Under the pieces are notes generated by a model. The model ran no database searches. It was not told the origin of the DNA and saw only the letters and a list, made by a program, of their open reading frames with translations. From Zarea fungicola (Eukaryota > Ascomycota > Sordariomycetes > Hypocreales > Cordycipitaceae): a DNA stretch of 64,000 bases. The position numbers and the translations under genes were made by a program. The stretch is taken from the NCBI GenBank assembly GCA_900169235.1, contig FWCC01000216.1:30870-94869 (forward strand), written 5' to 3'. Shown here in pieces: positions 31,036 to 44,163 of this stretch (position 1 is its first letter; every line of letters starts with the position of its first letter).

Positions 31036-33794
31036 ATGAAGGTGCTTACTTATCCGCCGTGGGCAGGCATTTGCCTCGGTGCAGCGGCCGTGTGTCTCGG
31101 TGCAACGATTGTGTGCCTCGGTGCAACGGGCGTCTTCACTCAGGGCTGTAACTACCAGGCATCCAATGTCGCGACCAAGACAAACAGTCTCACGGCGGAC
31201 CTAAAGCTCACTGGTTCATGTCCTCTTTATCCCATCAATCACCAAGGCGCTCTTCCTAGCTTGAAACTCCTCGTGGAGTATCAGACTAGTATGCTGCTCA
31301 TCATCCCAGCTATTTGTGCTGCGAATGCTAAGCTTCATTATAGGTCATCGCCTTCACGTCAAGATCTACGATTGTGGGTCAAACGTCTATCAAATCCAGG
31401 ACTCGGTTTTTCCGCGGCCGGCAAATGAGAATCCGGCAGATTCAGAACTCGAGCTCAAAGTCTTGAACAAGCCGTTTTCGTTCTCGGTCAAACGCAAGAG
31501 TAATGGAGAGGTGCTCTTTGATACCTCGGGCACTACGCTCATCTTCCAGTCACAATACGTTCGCCTTCGTACCAAACTCCCTTATGATCCCAATCTGTAC
31601 GGCTTGGGTGAGAGCTCCGACTCCTTCAGGCTTGCGGCTACAGGATATCATCGTACATTTTGGAACGCCGACTCCGGTTCTCTACCGCGCAAGCAAAATC
31701 TCTATGGGAGTCATCCAATTTACTTTGATCATCGAGGAGGCAAAGGAACACACGGTGTCTTCTTGCTCAACGCCAACGGTATGGATGTCAGAATAGACAA
31801 AGATGGGTCTGGACAGCAATACTTGGAATATAACACTATCGGCGGTGTTCTGGATTTCTACTTCTTTGCCGGACCCTCTGCGGCCAATGTCTCCAGGCAG
31901 TATGCTGACGCCACAGGATATGCGGCCATGGTTCCGTACTGGGCCCTCGGTTTTCATCAGTGCAAGTATGGTTGGCCTAGTATCGATTACGTCAAGTCTG
32001 TTGTCGCGAATTACTCCAACGCTGATATCCCACTCGAAGTGGTATGGGGTGACATTGATTACATGGACGCCCGGCAGGACTTCACCCTACACCCCAAGAG
32101 CTACCCCTTGTCCCAAACACGCTCTTTCGTCAATGGCCTGCACGAAGAGGAGAAGAAATACGTTATGATGGTCGATCCCGGAATTCATAGAAGAAATGGC
32201 TACGGCCCCTATGAACGAGGTAGGGCCAGTCAAGTATTCCTTAAGAACAAAGATGGATCTGATTATCGCGGCAAGCAATGGCCCAGCGGCGAGGTAGTGT
32301 GGCCGGACTGGTTTGCTCCCAACACGCAGAAATGGTGGACCAATGAGATACAGACATTCTTTGACCAAGATAAAGGTGTCGACGTCGACGGATTGTGGAA
32401 TGATATGAATGAGGGGTCCAACTTCTGCCATGATCTCAACTGCAACCCCAACTCCAAGCGAGCGCTTTCCATTGATACCAATGTTATTACGCCATCTGCG
32501 CGTGTTCGCACTCAAGAGCGTGATTTGTCAAGCCAGGATTCTCAAAGACAGGCCAAGAAAGGTCTCCCATATCGAGACTTGTTCCGACCGTCGTACAAGA
32601 TCGAGAACCACAAGGGTGACTTGAGTGACTTTACAATCTACACCAACATCTCCAATGCTGATGGAACATATCAATATGACACGCACAACTTGTACGGGAT
32701 TATGATGGCTAATGCTACACACAATGCGCTTCTGCAACGTCGACCTAACAAGCGACCGTTTATTCTTAGTCGATCCACATTTTCTGGGGCCGGTAACAAG
32801 GTACGTAAAGGCATCACATGTATGAGGGAGGACTCAGCTATAGTGGCTCGCAACTTTTCACCATGTTGGCGGTTCACTAACATTCAACAAATAGATGTCA
32901 CACTGGTTCGGAGATAACTACTCTGCCTGGGATGACTACCGCTTCTCTATTGCCCAGATGCTCACCTTTACAGCCATGCATAACATGCCGATTGTTGGAT
33001 CTGATGTCTGTGGGTTCGGCGGAAACGCCGAGGAGAAGATGTGCGCGCGGTGGGCTATGCTTGGTGCCTTCCAGCCGTTCTACAGAAACCATGCGGATTA
33101 CTCGTCGCGTTCTCAAGAGTTCTACCGCTGGCCACTTGTCTCCGAGTCAGCTAAGAAGGCCATCGATGCTCGGTATAAATTGTTGGACTACATCTACACA
33201 TCGCTTCACTGGGCAAACAGAGACGGTAGCCCAATAGCTTCCCCCCTGTTTTTTAAATATCCAAACGATACCAACACATTTGGTATCCAATATCAGTGGC
33301 TGCTTGGTGATGCCATTTTGATCTCGCCAGTCCATGATGATGACTCACAGTCAGTTACCTTTTATCTCCCAGACGACATCTGGTATGATTTCTGGACGCT
33401 TGAGCCTGTCCGCGGAAAGGGGGCCGATATAAACCGATACAACGTTACCTTCACGGACATTCCAGTACATTTCCGTGGAGGCACCATTGTCCCAATGCGG
33501 GTCGCTTCTGGCAACACCACTACGGCGGTTCGTACTAATAACTTTAATCTTATAATTGCCACAGGGCTTGACGGAAAGGCTGAGGGGAAGTTGTATCTAG
33601 ATGATGGGGAGAGTATAGATGGTTTATACACGGATATCCAGATGGAATGGAGTGGAACCACGCTGACGACCAATGGTCATTTCGGGTATCACACATTGGT
33701 CGTTATTGAGAGTGTAACGGTTCTTACGGATAAAGGTGCCAAAATACAAAAAGGGTCTTGGACTTTGAACTCTCAGTTTTCAGTTAGAATCTAA
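31036..33794 (+). CDS. Secreted GH31 alpha-glucosidase
   Basis: Exons 31036-31288, 31344-32800 and 32895-33794 (introns GTATGC..TATAG and GTACGT..ATAG) total 2610 nt and 869 residues, normal for fungal alpha-glucosidases. The catalytic nucleophile is Asp438 in DGLWNDMNEGSNFCHD. The acid/base is Asp577 in SHWFGDNYSAWDDYR. Other family segments are GLGESSDSFRL, YWALGFHQCKYGWP, PFILSRSTFSGAG and IVGSDVCGFGGN. An N-terminal hydrophobic signal is followed by the GH31 N-terminal beta domain. The enzyme should release glucose from the non-reducing ends of maltose and related oligosaccharides outside the cell. Three 21-bp repeats in the signal region are listed separately. The gene precedes an MFS exporter on the same strand. 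Confidence 0.94.
31072..31134 (+). repeat. Three 21-bp tandem repeats in the alpha-glucosidase signal region
   Basis: Three near-identical 21-bp units (31072-31092, 31093-31113, 31114-31134) encode the heptads CLGAAAV, CLGATIV and CLGATGV. They lengthen the hydrophobic core of the signal peptide or anchor. Confidence 0.85.
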
Positions 33795-34510
33795 ATCAAT
33801 CTTTTGTCTACACGCCCTACTAACCCGGTCCAGTTGTGTCTACAAGGCAGCACCAATTCCAATGGTGGGATCATGGAGGAGTAGTCAATGCGTGGTCAAG
33901 GCGTCCACATAACTCTACAAAGATTGCAGTATCAGTAGTCCCTGCTAATTTAATGTAACTATCGAACAGAATCGCTTCCCATTATCTTCGTGCGGACTTG
34001 CATTCCTTGATTAGTCTTGTGGGTTTTGACCGATTGGCCTAACACACCGGGGTATCTGTAGTCCGGGCACCGTTAATGGCCCGGTTCTTCCTCAATCAAC
34101 ACACTCTCCAATGACTAACAACCGGCCTGTTTGACAGTGTCTAGTATTCTTAATTTGTAGATTGCACTTGGGGGCCGTGGAGGAGACACTGACGGACTTT
34201 GCGTCCGGTCCCAGTGCGGACCAGATTCATGATGTATGCGTACGTTGTGACGCCTCTTCTCAGCCAAAAGACTGCGGAGTTGCGCAGTATCACGTTTGTT
34301 TGCTTTCCTCGCCTGGTTTCTTGCCTCTGCAAAGGCATTATAAATATTGCATTTAATCTTGCTGCTCTGCTACCTCGCTCGTTTTATGTAGCCTCTGCTC
34401 TAGTTCGTGTACTTTGGGCTCAAGTTCCAATCTTCTCTTGACATTAATCCAAACAATATTCTATCCACCACTATTTCTAGTGGCTTTAAAGTTCGCTGCA
34501 TTGTCTCGAA
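33795..34510. other. Intergenic region
   Basis: About 715 bp between alpha-glucosidase and MFS transporter. No gene seen; short frames have no domain. Confidence 0.3.
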
Positions 34511-36357
34511 ATGCTTACCAGATCAGACAGTGCCACTGAGCTTGGTTCGATTAGCTCCAACACGGCCAATGCTGTCAACGCCTCCACGCTAGATCATGAA
34601 GTAGTCGAGAAGCAGGACGCTGCTGATGGCCTTGTTACGCACACTGCAGTAAGCCATGCGACAGATGGTGGCTCAAAAAAAACTATGGTCGATGAAGAGG
34701 ACGGTGTTGAGTACCCCGTTGCATGGAGGCTTAGTCTCATACTTGTTGCTCTAGCCCTGTGTGTATTTTGTATGGCTTTGGTAAGTTATATGCTCCCAAC
34801 ACTGAAAAGGCCGTTCCTTTTTCCTGATTTCTTTTTTCCCGTTTTATATACCAAGTTTTCGGTTACACAAATGCCAACATGGAAATTTGATAGGATAACA
34901 CAATCATCGCCGCCGCTATTCCCCGCATCACCGACGAATTTAAAGCCGTGGAGGACATTGGTTGGTATGGCTCTGCCTACCTGTTAACCGCGTGCGCCTT
35001 CCAACTTTTGTACGGAAAGTTTTATACTGTATATTCCATCAAATGGGTCTTTCTTGCCGCTCTCTTCATCTTCGAGGCGGGCTCGGCCATCTGCGGTGCC
35101 ACGCCGACATCGATCGGCCTCATCCTCGGACGTGCCATCGCCGGCGTTGGGGCTGCTGGAATTTTTTCTGGCGCACTTCTTATTCTGAACCTATGCGTAC
35201 CACTCCGGCAGCGGCCGCTCTACATGAGTGTCATCGGCGCTTGCTATGGTGTGGCTTCCGTCGCTGGTCCTCTTATGGGTGGTGCCTTTACGGATCAGGT
35301 CTCGTGGCGCTGGTGCTTCTATATTAATCTTCCGTTTGGTGCCGTTGCCGCCGCTTTCATCATCATATTTCTCCGGCTACCCGTTAGAGAAGATGAGTCT
35401 CAAAACAAGACCCTAAAGGAGAAACTCCTTATTATGGATATTGAGGGTACCTTGGCCTTTATTCCCGGTGTTGTCTGTCTCCTGCTTGCTCTGCAGTGGG
35501 GAGGCAGCCGCTATCCCTGGTCTGATGGCCGTGTTATTGGTCTTTTTGTGGTCTTTGGGGTTCTCATTGCTGTTTTTGTTGCCATCCAGATTTGGAAAGG
35601 AGAACGTGGCACTGTCGCCCCTCGCATTTTCCTAAACAGGACCGTTTTAGCTTGTGCTGCCTTTAATTTCTGTCTCGGTGCTTCATTTTTTGTCATGGTG
35701 TACTACCTACCTCTTTGGTTCCAGGCGGTTCAGGGCGACTCTGCTGTCCACTCCAGTATTAGATGTGTGCCTATGGTCCTTGGCCTCGTCATTTTCGCCA
35801 TCTTGTCTGGAGCCATGGTCACCGCCCTGGGCTACTACTCGCCTTTCATCATCGCCTCATCCGTTGTCATGGCCATTGGCGCTGGCCTGCTCTCCACCTT
35901 TACAATTGATTCCGGCCACAGCGTCACACTTGGCTACCCATGTCTGTTTGGGTTCGGCGTTGGACTTGGCATGCAGCAGTCTACAACTGCAATCCAGGCT
36001 TCGCTTGCAGTCAGTGACATTGCGGTTGGAACAGCTATTGTCCTCTTTGCACAGATGTTTGGCGGCGCTCTCTTTCTAAGTGTTGCTCAAAACATTTTCC
36101 AGAACAAACTTCTCAAAACTGTTGCTGAGGCCAACTTCCCTGGCCTTGAACCAAACGCTGTCATTGCACTTGGCGCCACAGAGCTCCGAGGCGCATTCAA
36201 AGGTGAAGCCTTAAATGTTGCCCTCTACGCGTACAACAAAGCCCTTATTAACTGCTTCTACGTCTCTGCGGCTATGGGCGCTCTAGCCATTGTTGGCGCC
36301 ATCTTTGTGCCGTGGAACTCTGTCAAAACCAAGGAGGTTACAGTAGACGCTGCGTGA
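34511..36357 (+). CDS. MFS multidrug/toxin exporter (14-TM, DHA2 type)
   Basis: Exons 34511-34780 and 34894-36357 (intron GTAAGT..GATAG) encode 577 residues. A hydrophilic N-terminus of about 60 residues precedes the first helix ([16 protein letters not shown]). After it come family motifs: [17 protein letters not shown] (motif D1), [20 protein letters not shown] (motif A region) and [15 protein letters not shown] (motif B), then [20 protein letters not shown] (motif C) and [12 protein letters not shown]. These define the drug:H+ antiporter-2 branch, which expels toxins and secondary metabolites through the plasma membrane. It is closely related to the minus-strand transporter at 38387-40242. 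No biosynthetic core gene lies beside the pair, so its substrate is unknown. Confidence 0.93.
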
Positions 36358-38386
36358 GCTGGCCGAGGAAACGTTGACACGGTGTACAAGCTCTTTTCTG
36401 AAGGAGTTCTTTACGCTTTGAAAACTTTTTGCAGGCTCTAGTACGTCTGTACGCCGGCTGTTATCTTGACAAGTGGTCATTATACTTTGCTAAACTATTA
36501 ATTCTAAATATCTATATTGTGATTATTTAATTCCCACTATGGACAATGACTTAATACGCTTCCTTGAGTGCTAAAGATGTATCACTGACTACTCTAATGG
36601 GTGTTAATTTTAACATATTAATTTTAAAGTCTTAGATCAATTCTAAGCTTTAGAAAGGCTTTAATCTAGGTTAATTGCACGATCCCTAGTGTAATTGCTC
36701 CTTTAACTACACCTCTCTCCCCTAAAATCACAAGTTTAGAAGCTCCATGTGTCGACAGTACAGTTACTAGCCTACCCGGTACTCGACCATTTTCTGTAAC
36801 GATCCTCAGTCCGTTGCACCAAATCTAGCAAAAGGTTAGGCATTGATGATAAAGCGAGCACCAATGATGAGGATAGTTACTTCTTAGAGCTATAGTGCGA
36901 GAAACACCTAGTCACTTGTTACATTTTTCTTAATGATGACCTTAATTCCGTTGAGCTCAATAGACGCAGTAGTCTCGCCCTAACACTGTAGTTTTTACCT
37001 TGTAATACGATAAAACGGTATTAAATACTATAAAAGGTAAATAGCTATTAACTGATTTTCTAAAGGGACGGGATGCAAGGCGCAACAACATAAATTCATT
37101 GCAGTAGCACCGATTTTATCTTGCCGCCCAGGCGCCCACTCCGGTACTTCGTTCTTAATTCGTCATAGTTAATTTACTACCGCCCCTTCTCACACCCCTC
37201 TGTTGAGGAATTAGTCCACTGAGACAGTCCGCTGTAATAGTCCGCCACAACAGTCCGCAACTTCCGAGTGTTTATTTCACCCATTTGTGGCTTTCTGTTA
37301 AATTATTTATACTCGAATCATACAGCTGAATGCTGGATTCGGGTTGCCCGTGAAATGAGCCATGAACTCCGCCGCTTATTATTAATGCATGACTCGGGCA
37401 TTTATATCAACTCCGCACAGCAATCGTATTAATCTGCACGGCTGAGCTAACAACATTTAAAGCCCTCGTACCGATGCATTCTTCACCCTGAATTATGCTC
37501 ACTGATTTGTGTTTGCAGGGAATGCCGAGCCGGACAGACAATGAACTGCTTTGCGTCGTGGGCGGCCAAGTCGCGCATCTGAGGGCATCTGTATCTAGTT
37601 GCTATTGGGAAGAACTAATTGGGTTGTGAAATGGCGGTCATATGAAGCCTGCCAATCACAAGGATGCTCAATACTCCACGCACAGTAGTCTCGGGTCACA
37701 GTTTGGGTTCGCCGCCGAGAGACGCCGGACAGCGCGGTAATCCTCAGTCTGCTACCGCGTAGCCACACGCGGCGGCCAGGGAATTCTGCAGGTGATTAAG
37801 AACAAGACGAAATTTGTAATGAAAACTCCAATGCTTAAACCGGGGAGCCTAGTCTCAAGTGCGCGGACGACACATCCTTCAAAAGGTTGTGCCTATTTTA
37901 TTGAGTGGAGTCTCATCTCTTTGTTTAGTAAGGGATAAATAGGCAACTTGGCCAGTGTTCTCCAAAACCTCACTATCCACGCATAGATACTTGGATTGCC
38001 CTACCAACCAATGCGTTGAACCTGGCTGCTGTTGAAAGAAACGGGCTACGCCTAGGGTTAGCAAAAGGGTAGCTTGCAAATAGTATTGGCTAGGGCGATG
38101 AAAGGTTGAAAACATGTATATGATGGCGACGTGAAACCAAAGAATGTCATTGTTTAGCGTGGAAATCGTGAGATCAATAAAAATAAGAACGCTTACTGCA
38201 GAACTTGCACATAATGCGGATTTTGCGGCCTGGAGGATAGAATTGAGGCAAACTACTGTTGCAAGCGAGCAGCTCTCAGAATTTATGCTAATTGTAGTGG
38301 CTCTATGGTACAGAGCAGAAGTAGAGTACAAAACAGAAAAAATTAAACTGCAACGCAGAAAAGCTCTCCGCTGTTTCTTTGTGCAT
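36358..38386. other. AT-rich spacer between convergent transporters
   Basis: About 2 kb between two convergent paralogous exporters. Much of 36480-37470 is TA-rich and full of stops, as expected for a decayed or RIP-mutated element, although no transposon motif is recognisable. The open frame at 37879-38484 on minus overlaps the transporter 3' end out of frame and is most likely its 3' flank. Confidence 0.35.
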
Positions 38387-40242
38387 TTAGGCGGCGATGG
38401 CCATAATGTCAGGCTTCTTCCCATCCGTCTCCTTGACCGATCTCTTCTCAAGGGCAAGGGCAGAAAGTAAGGCACAAAGAGCACAGCCTAGCGAAATATA
38501 GTACGTATTGCGCAAACCCTGCATATACGCCTTGAGTACAGCAGGAATAGCGTCCTCCCGGTGCATCTGCGTAAGAATGTTTCTAGTCTGTGAGACACCG
38601 CTGTTAATAAAGATGCGGGGATCCAGACCAAGATCAGTGTTCTCAATGCCTGAAAGAAGACCGTTTTGGAATAAAGTCTGGCTGACAGCGACGAAAATTG
38701 CACCGCCAAGAGTTTGGAAAAACTGGACGCAGGCAGTGCCAACAGGGATCCATTCCTGAGGAAGCACAGTTTGCACGACAAGTGCGCCAATCTGGAAACC
38801 AGCACCAATCCCTAGACCAGTGAGAACTTGGTAACCAAACCAGGCGCGTAGAGGGGTGTGAATGTCAAAAGTCGTAATTAGGCCCGCGCCGACGGAGAAG
38901 AGGATCATACAGGGAATTATAACGTAGTTGTAGACGCCGAAGTTGGAAATAAGACCGCCAGAGACAACAGAACTTACGACCGTGGCAAGAAGAAGGGGAA
39001 GAATCTTAATACCGGCCTGAACGGCACTAACACCCTGAATAGCCTGAAAGTAAAGAGCTATATAGTTATTAGCATATGGAACCCTATATTGCAGCGTAGA
39101 AGGCTTACAAAGGTAGTAAATTAGTGGAAAGAAGGCAGCACCAAAGAAGAAGCAAAATAGCATAGCCGAAACGATGCTCCGATTCTTGAATAATAGTGGT
39201 GGAAATGTGCTACGCTCTGCGAGCCACCATTGCGAGATAACAAAGAGCACCAGCATGGCTCCTGAACCAACAAAGAGGCCAATAATGCGAGAACTGCTCC
39301 AGGCATAGTCAGCGCCGCCCCACTGAAGAGGAAGGAGAAGGCAGATAATGGCGGGGATAAAGATGGCGGTTCCGATGAGGTCAAGCTTTAGGATTCGCTG
39401 GGCGACGGTGAGGCCTTCGGAGGTGGTTGTGTTGCGGTTGATGTGGACAACCCAGACAACAATGGCCACAGCGATACCGCCAACAGGGAGGTTTATATAG
39501 AAGCACCAGCGCCAGGTAACGTTTTCGGTAAAGGCGCCGCCGAGGAGAGGGCCGGCAACAGAGGCAATACCCCACATACCGCCAATAAGGCCAAATGCTA
39601 GAGGACGCTTGGAAAGGGGGACTATGGCGGTTACAAATTAGCAAGAAAGCACGGGATCTTGTAAAAGGTGACAGAAGTGGCGTACGAGCGTGGGAGAGGA
39701 TGACGACAGCACCGGAAAAGATACCAGCCGTACCCATGCCGGCAATGGCGCGACCGACAATGAAAGCGACGGAGGACGGAGCGACAGCGCAGAGGAGACT
39801 GCCTACTTCAAAGATAAAGATGGCCACAAGAAATGTCCATTTAACGTTAAAGAGGCGATAAATAACACCGTAAATAGGCTGCAAACAGGTTGATGTGAGA
39901 AGGTACGAGGATCCATACCAGCCCTAGTTTTAAGTTGTTAGTCTGCATACAAAGGAACCAGCAAGAGGCGTCGTGAATACATACGATATCCTTTGTGCTG
40001 TTAAATCTCTCAGTAATAGCACCAAGAGCTGGCGCGATAATGGTCTGATCGAGCGCAACGAGGAAGACAGAGATACACAGAGCAATGAGGGTAAGCGCAA
40101 GCTTCCAAGCACTCGGGTATTCTGGTTCAACATGTTCTTTGCTGGTATTGGCATTGTGTTTTTGACTCTTAGTCACGGCCCCTAAACTCTCAGTAGACGT
40201 TGGCTCCTGCAGCTGTTGCTGCTTCTCCTTTCCTACCGTCAT
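38387..40242 (-). CDS. MFS multidrug/toxin exporter (14-TM, DHA2 type), paralogue of 34511-36357
   Basis: Four exons on minus: 39985-40242, 39686-39923, 39109-39621 and 38387-39057, 1680 nt and 559 residues. Introns are GTATGT..CTAG, GTACGC..CATAG and GTAAGC..TATAG, the last with a GCTAATAAC branch. Motifs: [58 protein letters not shown] and [13 protein letters not shown]. After removing the third intron the chain reads [17 protein letters not shown], the usual form in this branch. Same presumed role as its paralogue, export of small toxic molecules. Intron positions differ in number from the paralogue (three versus one), so the pair is not a recent duplication. Confidence 0.93.
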
Positions 40243-43200
40243 GGTGGAATCCGTAAGCGCCTTTTCGCTAAACAGTCGAGTGTCGATGTGATCTACCAGG
40301 ACGGCAAGACCAGTTTCACAGAAGCAAGGGATTTGATGTTGGTTATATTTGTACTTTATAGTCGATAAGGTGCTCGCGGGAGTGGAAGTGAATAAAAAGC
40401 CCTTAGTAAGTTGAGATTAATTTACCGCCGTAGGCACACACTGATCTGCTGCGAAATATCAAAGCTGCATTTGTAGACATGAGCTGAATATAAATAGTAT
40501 AGTAGCCAGAACCTGAAATCTAGAAGAACGAATACTGTAGGGCATTAAATTAAAAAATTCTTTTTTTTCGGGAACCAGGAGATGCCCGAAGTGGCGACAT
40601 GACAAGGAGAATAAGAGAAAGACTCCATAACGTTTAGCCCTTGTAGCTCGCGCATCACGAGCGCATTGAATGACGAATCTAAACACGTACAACTAATAAT
40701 TGGTAACTAGCGCCATATGAGTTTCTTCATCCTCCCGGCTCCGTCGGACTCTGTCGGAGAGCTTGTGCGCCGATGGCCGACAGTGCTCACTGGCCATCTC
40801 TGGAATACAATTGCGCCATTCTATGGTCTTCCCTCCCCTTTGGATCTCCTTAAAACGACCCTTTTGTTCGCGACTCGCTTGGATTGCTTACTTCACTAGT
40901 TTGTATTAATCAGCTTTGGGGGTAGAGATTGAAAATTGAAGTAATCAAGCCAGTAAACGGAACGACCCATGAGATGTGAATGCTCGGTAGAAATCGTGTG
41001 GCCGGTTGCGAAAATGGAAATTGATACCGTAGATATTTTCTTTTTACAACAAAGATGAGTATAGATGTCTTTTGCTAGCTCGGATTTTGCAGCTGTTATG
41101 ATTATTAGGTGGCGTGTAGGCGGATCAGATCCTCCCGACTTCCTCTCCTTTCAGCCTCTAGAGCCATACACTCTTTAGAGTCTAAGGTCGTAACCCTCCA
41201 ATTTCCTGTGATATATTGAATTCGGAATAGAAATAATACACACTGCTGTGACTCATTGTCTATGGCATGTATTATGGCAAACAATGCTTAAGGTGCCTGC
41301 ACTCGGCAACCGTCTGATGAATTGCATCAACGCACACCCGGCAGCGCTCTTGGTTTTCTTAACCTTAATATATTCGAGGGCTTCCAAATAAGTTCACCTC
41401 CTTTTATGACAAGATCACATCGAAATAACTAGTTATCTAAGAGCTGAGCATGAATATTTATGCCCCGGCCGAGACCGTTGTTTCCATCCTAGCCAAGCGC
41501 CCCCAACAGTGGTTCCCGAAGCCCGCCTGTCAAACAACAGCCTTACTCCGCGCCGTGACATTGTGTCACCCATTTACCAACGACATGTTCTCAAAATCCT
41601 TTCTTCATCAATTGTCATATTCTCTGTCCGTTTGTATTATCCGCAGCACCCTTGATAAACAGCAGTGGCGAGAAGTCGTCGTGGCATAAGCTGCCCACGC
41701 AGACTTGTCTGCCTGGCGCCAGATTTGCATACTCGTCGCGTGGCTTCATCGTCAGCCCGAATGTGAGGGTAGCATCTCACATTAGCAAGTAATCATCAAT
41801 CCATTTCTGTTCCTATAACACAGCCAATATTCTAGATATCTACCTGTTATCTCTGCTAAGAAGCAATCTATCGTCAACAAGCCCAGTTGCATTCACGCGA
41901 AAACTGGTAGTTCTGTACTCTTATTCAGGCCTCAGCGACTAACTAAGCGCTATCACTTTATTACATGTAGTCAGTTCTGCACTCCCATGGCTACTCCGTA
42001 GTTAAAATTATGATACTAAGCACAAGCCAAGATCCACACATTCACTTTAGCTAAAGCTCATCTTACTCTGTGACCTCACTCGTTTGACTACACCGATGGA
42101 CTCAGGCGTGTAATACCGTATTGCTGAATGGTTTTAGATTTACTCGACGATGCTTTTTTGAACTGAGTGACTACTTGGAAAGCGTCTCAAACAACAACAC
42201 CGTTTAATGCTAGGGCGACATCACTTCGTTTCCTGCACAACCTAAAACACGAAGCAGCCAATCAGAGGCTTCACTCCGCATACCCCGTTGGAGGACAGCC
42301 GAAACCCCTAAAACCGCAGGTGCCGCTAACTTAGATCGCCAATAAGCTTAGTAGTTCTAGCCAACTCCTCTAGATGACGAAAGTAGGACATAATTCGGGA
42401 CCGAAACTATCTATTCGGGCTGGTACGATGGAGAAAGAGATGCACTCGTTAAAGTAGGATATTATATGCACACATGTGGCACTGGTAAGGCCGAAGCTTA
42501 GGTGGTACAGGCGCTAAAGCACGAGCAGAGCGAGCTTGTTGGGCCATACCTACCTAAGCTTTATTGTAACTAATACGTCTGCATGGCTGAGGGACGTCGC
42601 TGTGGAGCCTACTAAATACACGTAATATGGGCACCAAAACAGAGCCGAGTCGCAGGAATTCGATAGTTAATGTATTTATTGGCCTAAACATGATATGGCA
42701 TGTGCTCATACTCACTCTATCGCATATTCAACGGCATGCTTATAGGGTCTCCAACTCGAGACTGGTGACTGTTTTTAGCGCAAGATAGCTCCGTGTCACA
42801 GACCAGTGCGGATGACTCGCTTGGTACGCCACATTGGCTGACCAGGTATCAAAATTAGGTCAGTTAATTCGCTCTCTTCCACCTACTATGAGCCCGGCTA
42901 TAATATGGATTACCTCTTAGTCGACCGTCGGGAGTCGGAGGCTCGGAATACCGGCGCTGGATTACTACTACAACACAACTAGGGCTAGGCAGTGCATTCT
43001 GCTACATTTAAATTACTCTAGTTACTTTTCAAACATAACCTGCGATGACGTAGCTTTAGCCACACAATAAACTTGTTTGTGCGACCGAACTGTAACCTAT
43101 CTGGATTATGTGATTGTGAACGCGCGAAGAGGAAAGTTAGTTTAATAGGCTATAACTAATAAATTCGTTTTAATAATGCCTGGATTATTTGATGGCTCAG

Positions 43201-44163
43201 TGGTGCAACTCCCTCGTCCGCTTCCAGTTGACAAGCTTTGAAAACTTCGATATATCAGACACGGCCAATTAGCTACTTTGATTTCGATACCAAGTCAATA
43301 ATACTTGCGGCGGGCGACTTAGAGCTGTAGACTTATTGGGCCAATTTAGGCGCTTGCTTGTCAGTGCTGACGCTGTTGTTTCTTTCGTGTATTGCATGCT
43401 TTGGATGTTGCCATATAACATCATTCGCTCTTTTGGCAAGAATTTCTTCGTCGTCCATCCGATGTCAGGGAACAGTAGATTACTAGTTTCGGCTTACCCG
43501 CTCTACTGCTGTGTTGTATTGTACTTGTTCCTAGCTTTTTGAGTATCAACATACCGTATGTACATTGTGTAAAAAGAGGAACGTTAGACCTGCACTCGAA
43601 TCAGGGCAGGTTAATTGTGAGAGGGCTTTTCTGCCGTTACGCTGGCTGATTTGCAACCCCCCTTGGATTAGCTTGTAGCGTACGAAGATAGCTGCCAACG
43701 GATTTCACAGCTCCACAATCGTGAAACAGCCAATGTCAACTGTACCAGTATTATTGCTGACCAGTAACCATGGGCGTTTTGATGCTCTATCCCCAAACGA
43801 GTCACTGTGAAGAAATCGCCAATGTTCCTGGCTAAGGGTTAACGAAAGCCGTGGCCAGCAGCTACCTAGCGCTCTTTTTCTTCATATGCTCCATGCCGGA
43901 AGAACTTTTGCAGTTCTACAGGGCTCGGCGGACCTCCGAGCTGAGCAAATTGCCCAGCAGCGGGTTGATATTACAGACTTTCATTGACAGGGAAATGGAA
44001 GTCTTCGCCTTCTATATAATGAAGAAATCTGCCTTTTCGTCCGAATATAGGCAGTATCCCCACATCCGTCTGATTTCTCCTTCTACCTGCCGAGGTATAA
44101 TTCTTGCCATTTTCATACACGCACCTCTACCGCAGCGCTGTCGGCACAACTTAAGAAATTGAG
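40243..44163. other. Large gene-poor AT-rich region
   Basis: About 3.9 kb with no supported gene. It has scattered short frames (40717-40899, 41450-41689, 43336-43542, 43851-44162), none with a domain. Stretches around 41780-42480 and 42840-43320 are dense in TA dinucleotides and stop codons on all frames, typical of mutated repeats. No LTRs, terminal inverted repeats or polymerase motifs could be made out by eye. Confidence 0.35.

Noticed and set aside
37879..38484. 201-codon frame on minus
   Set aside because: It overlaps the transporter 3' end out of frame and continues into its 3' flank; hydrophobic but without a family signature.
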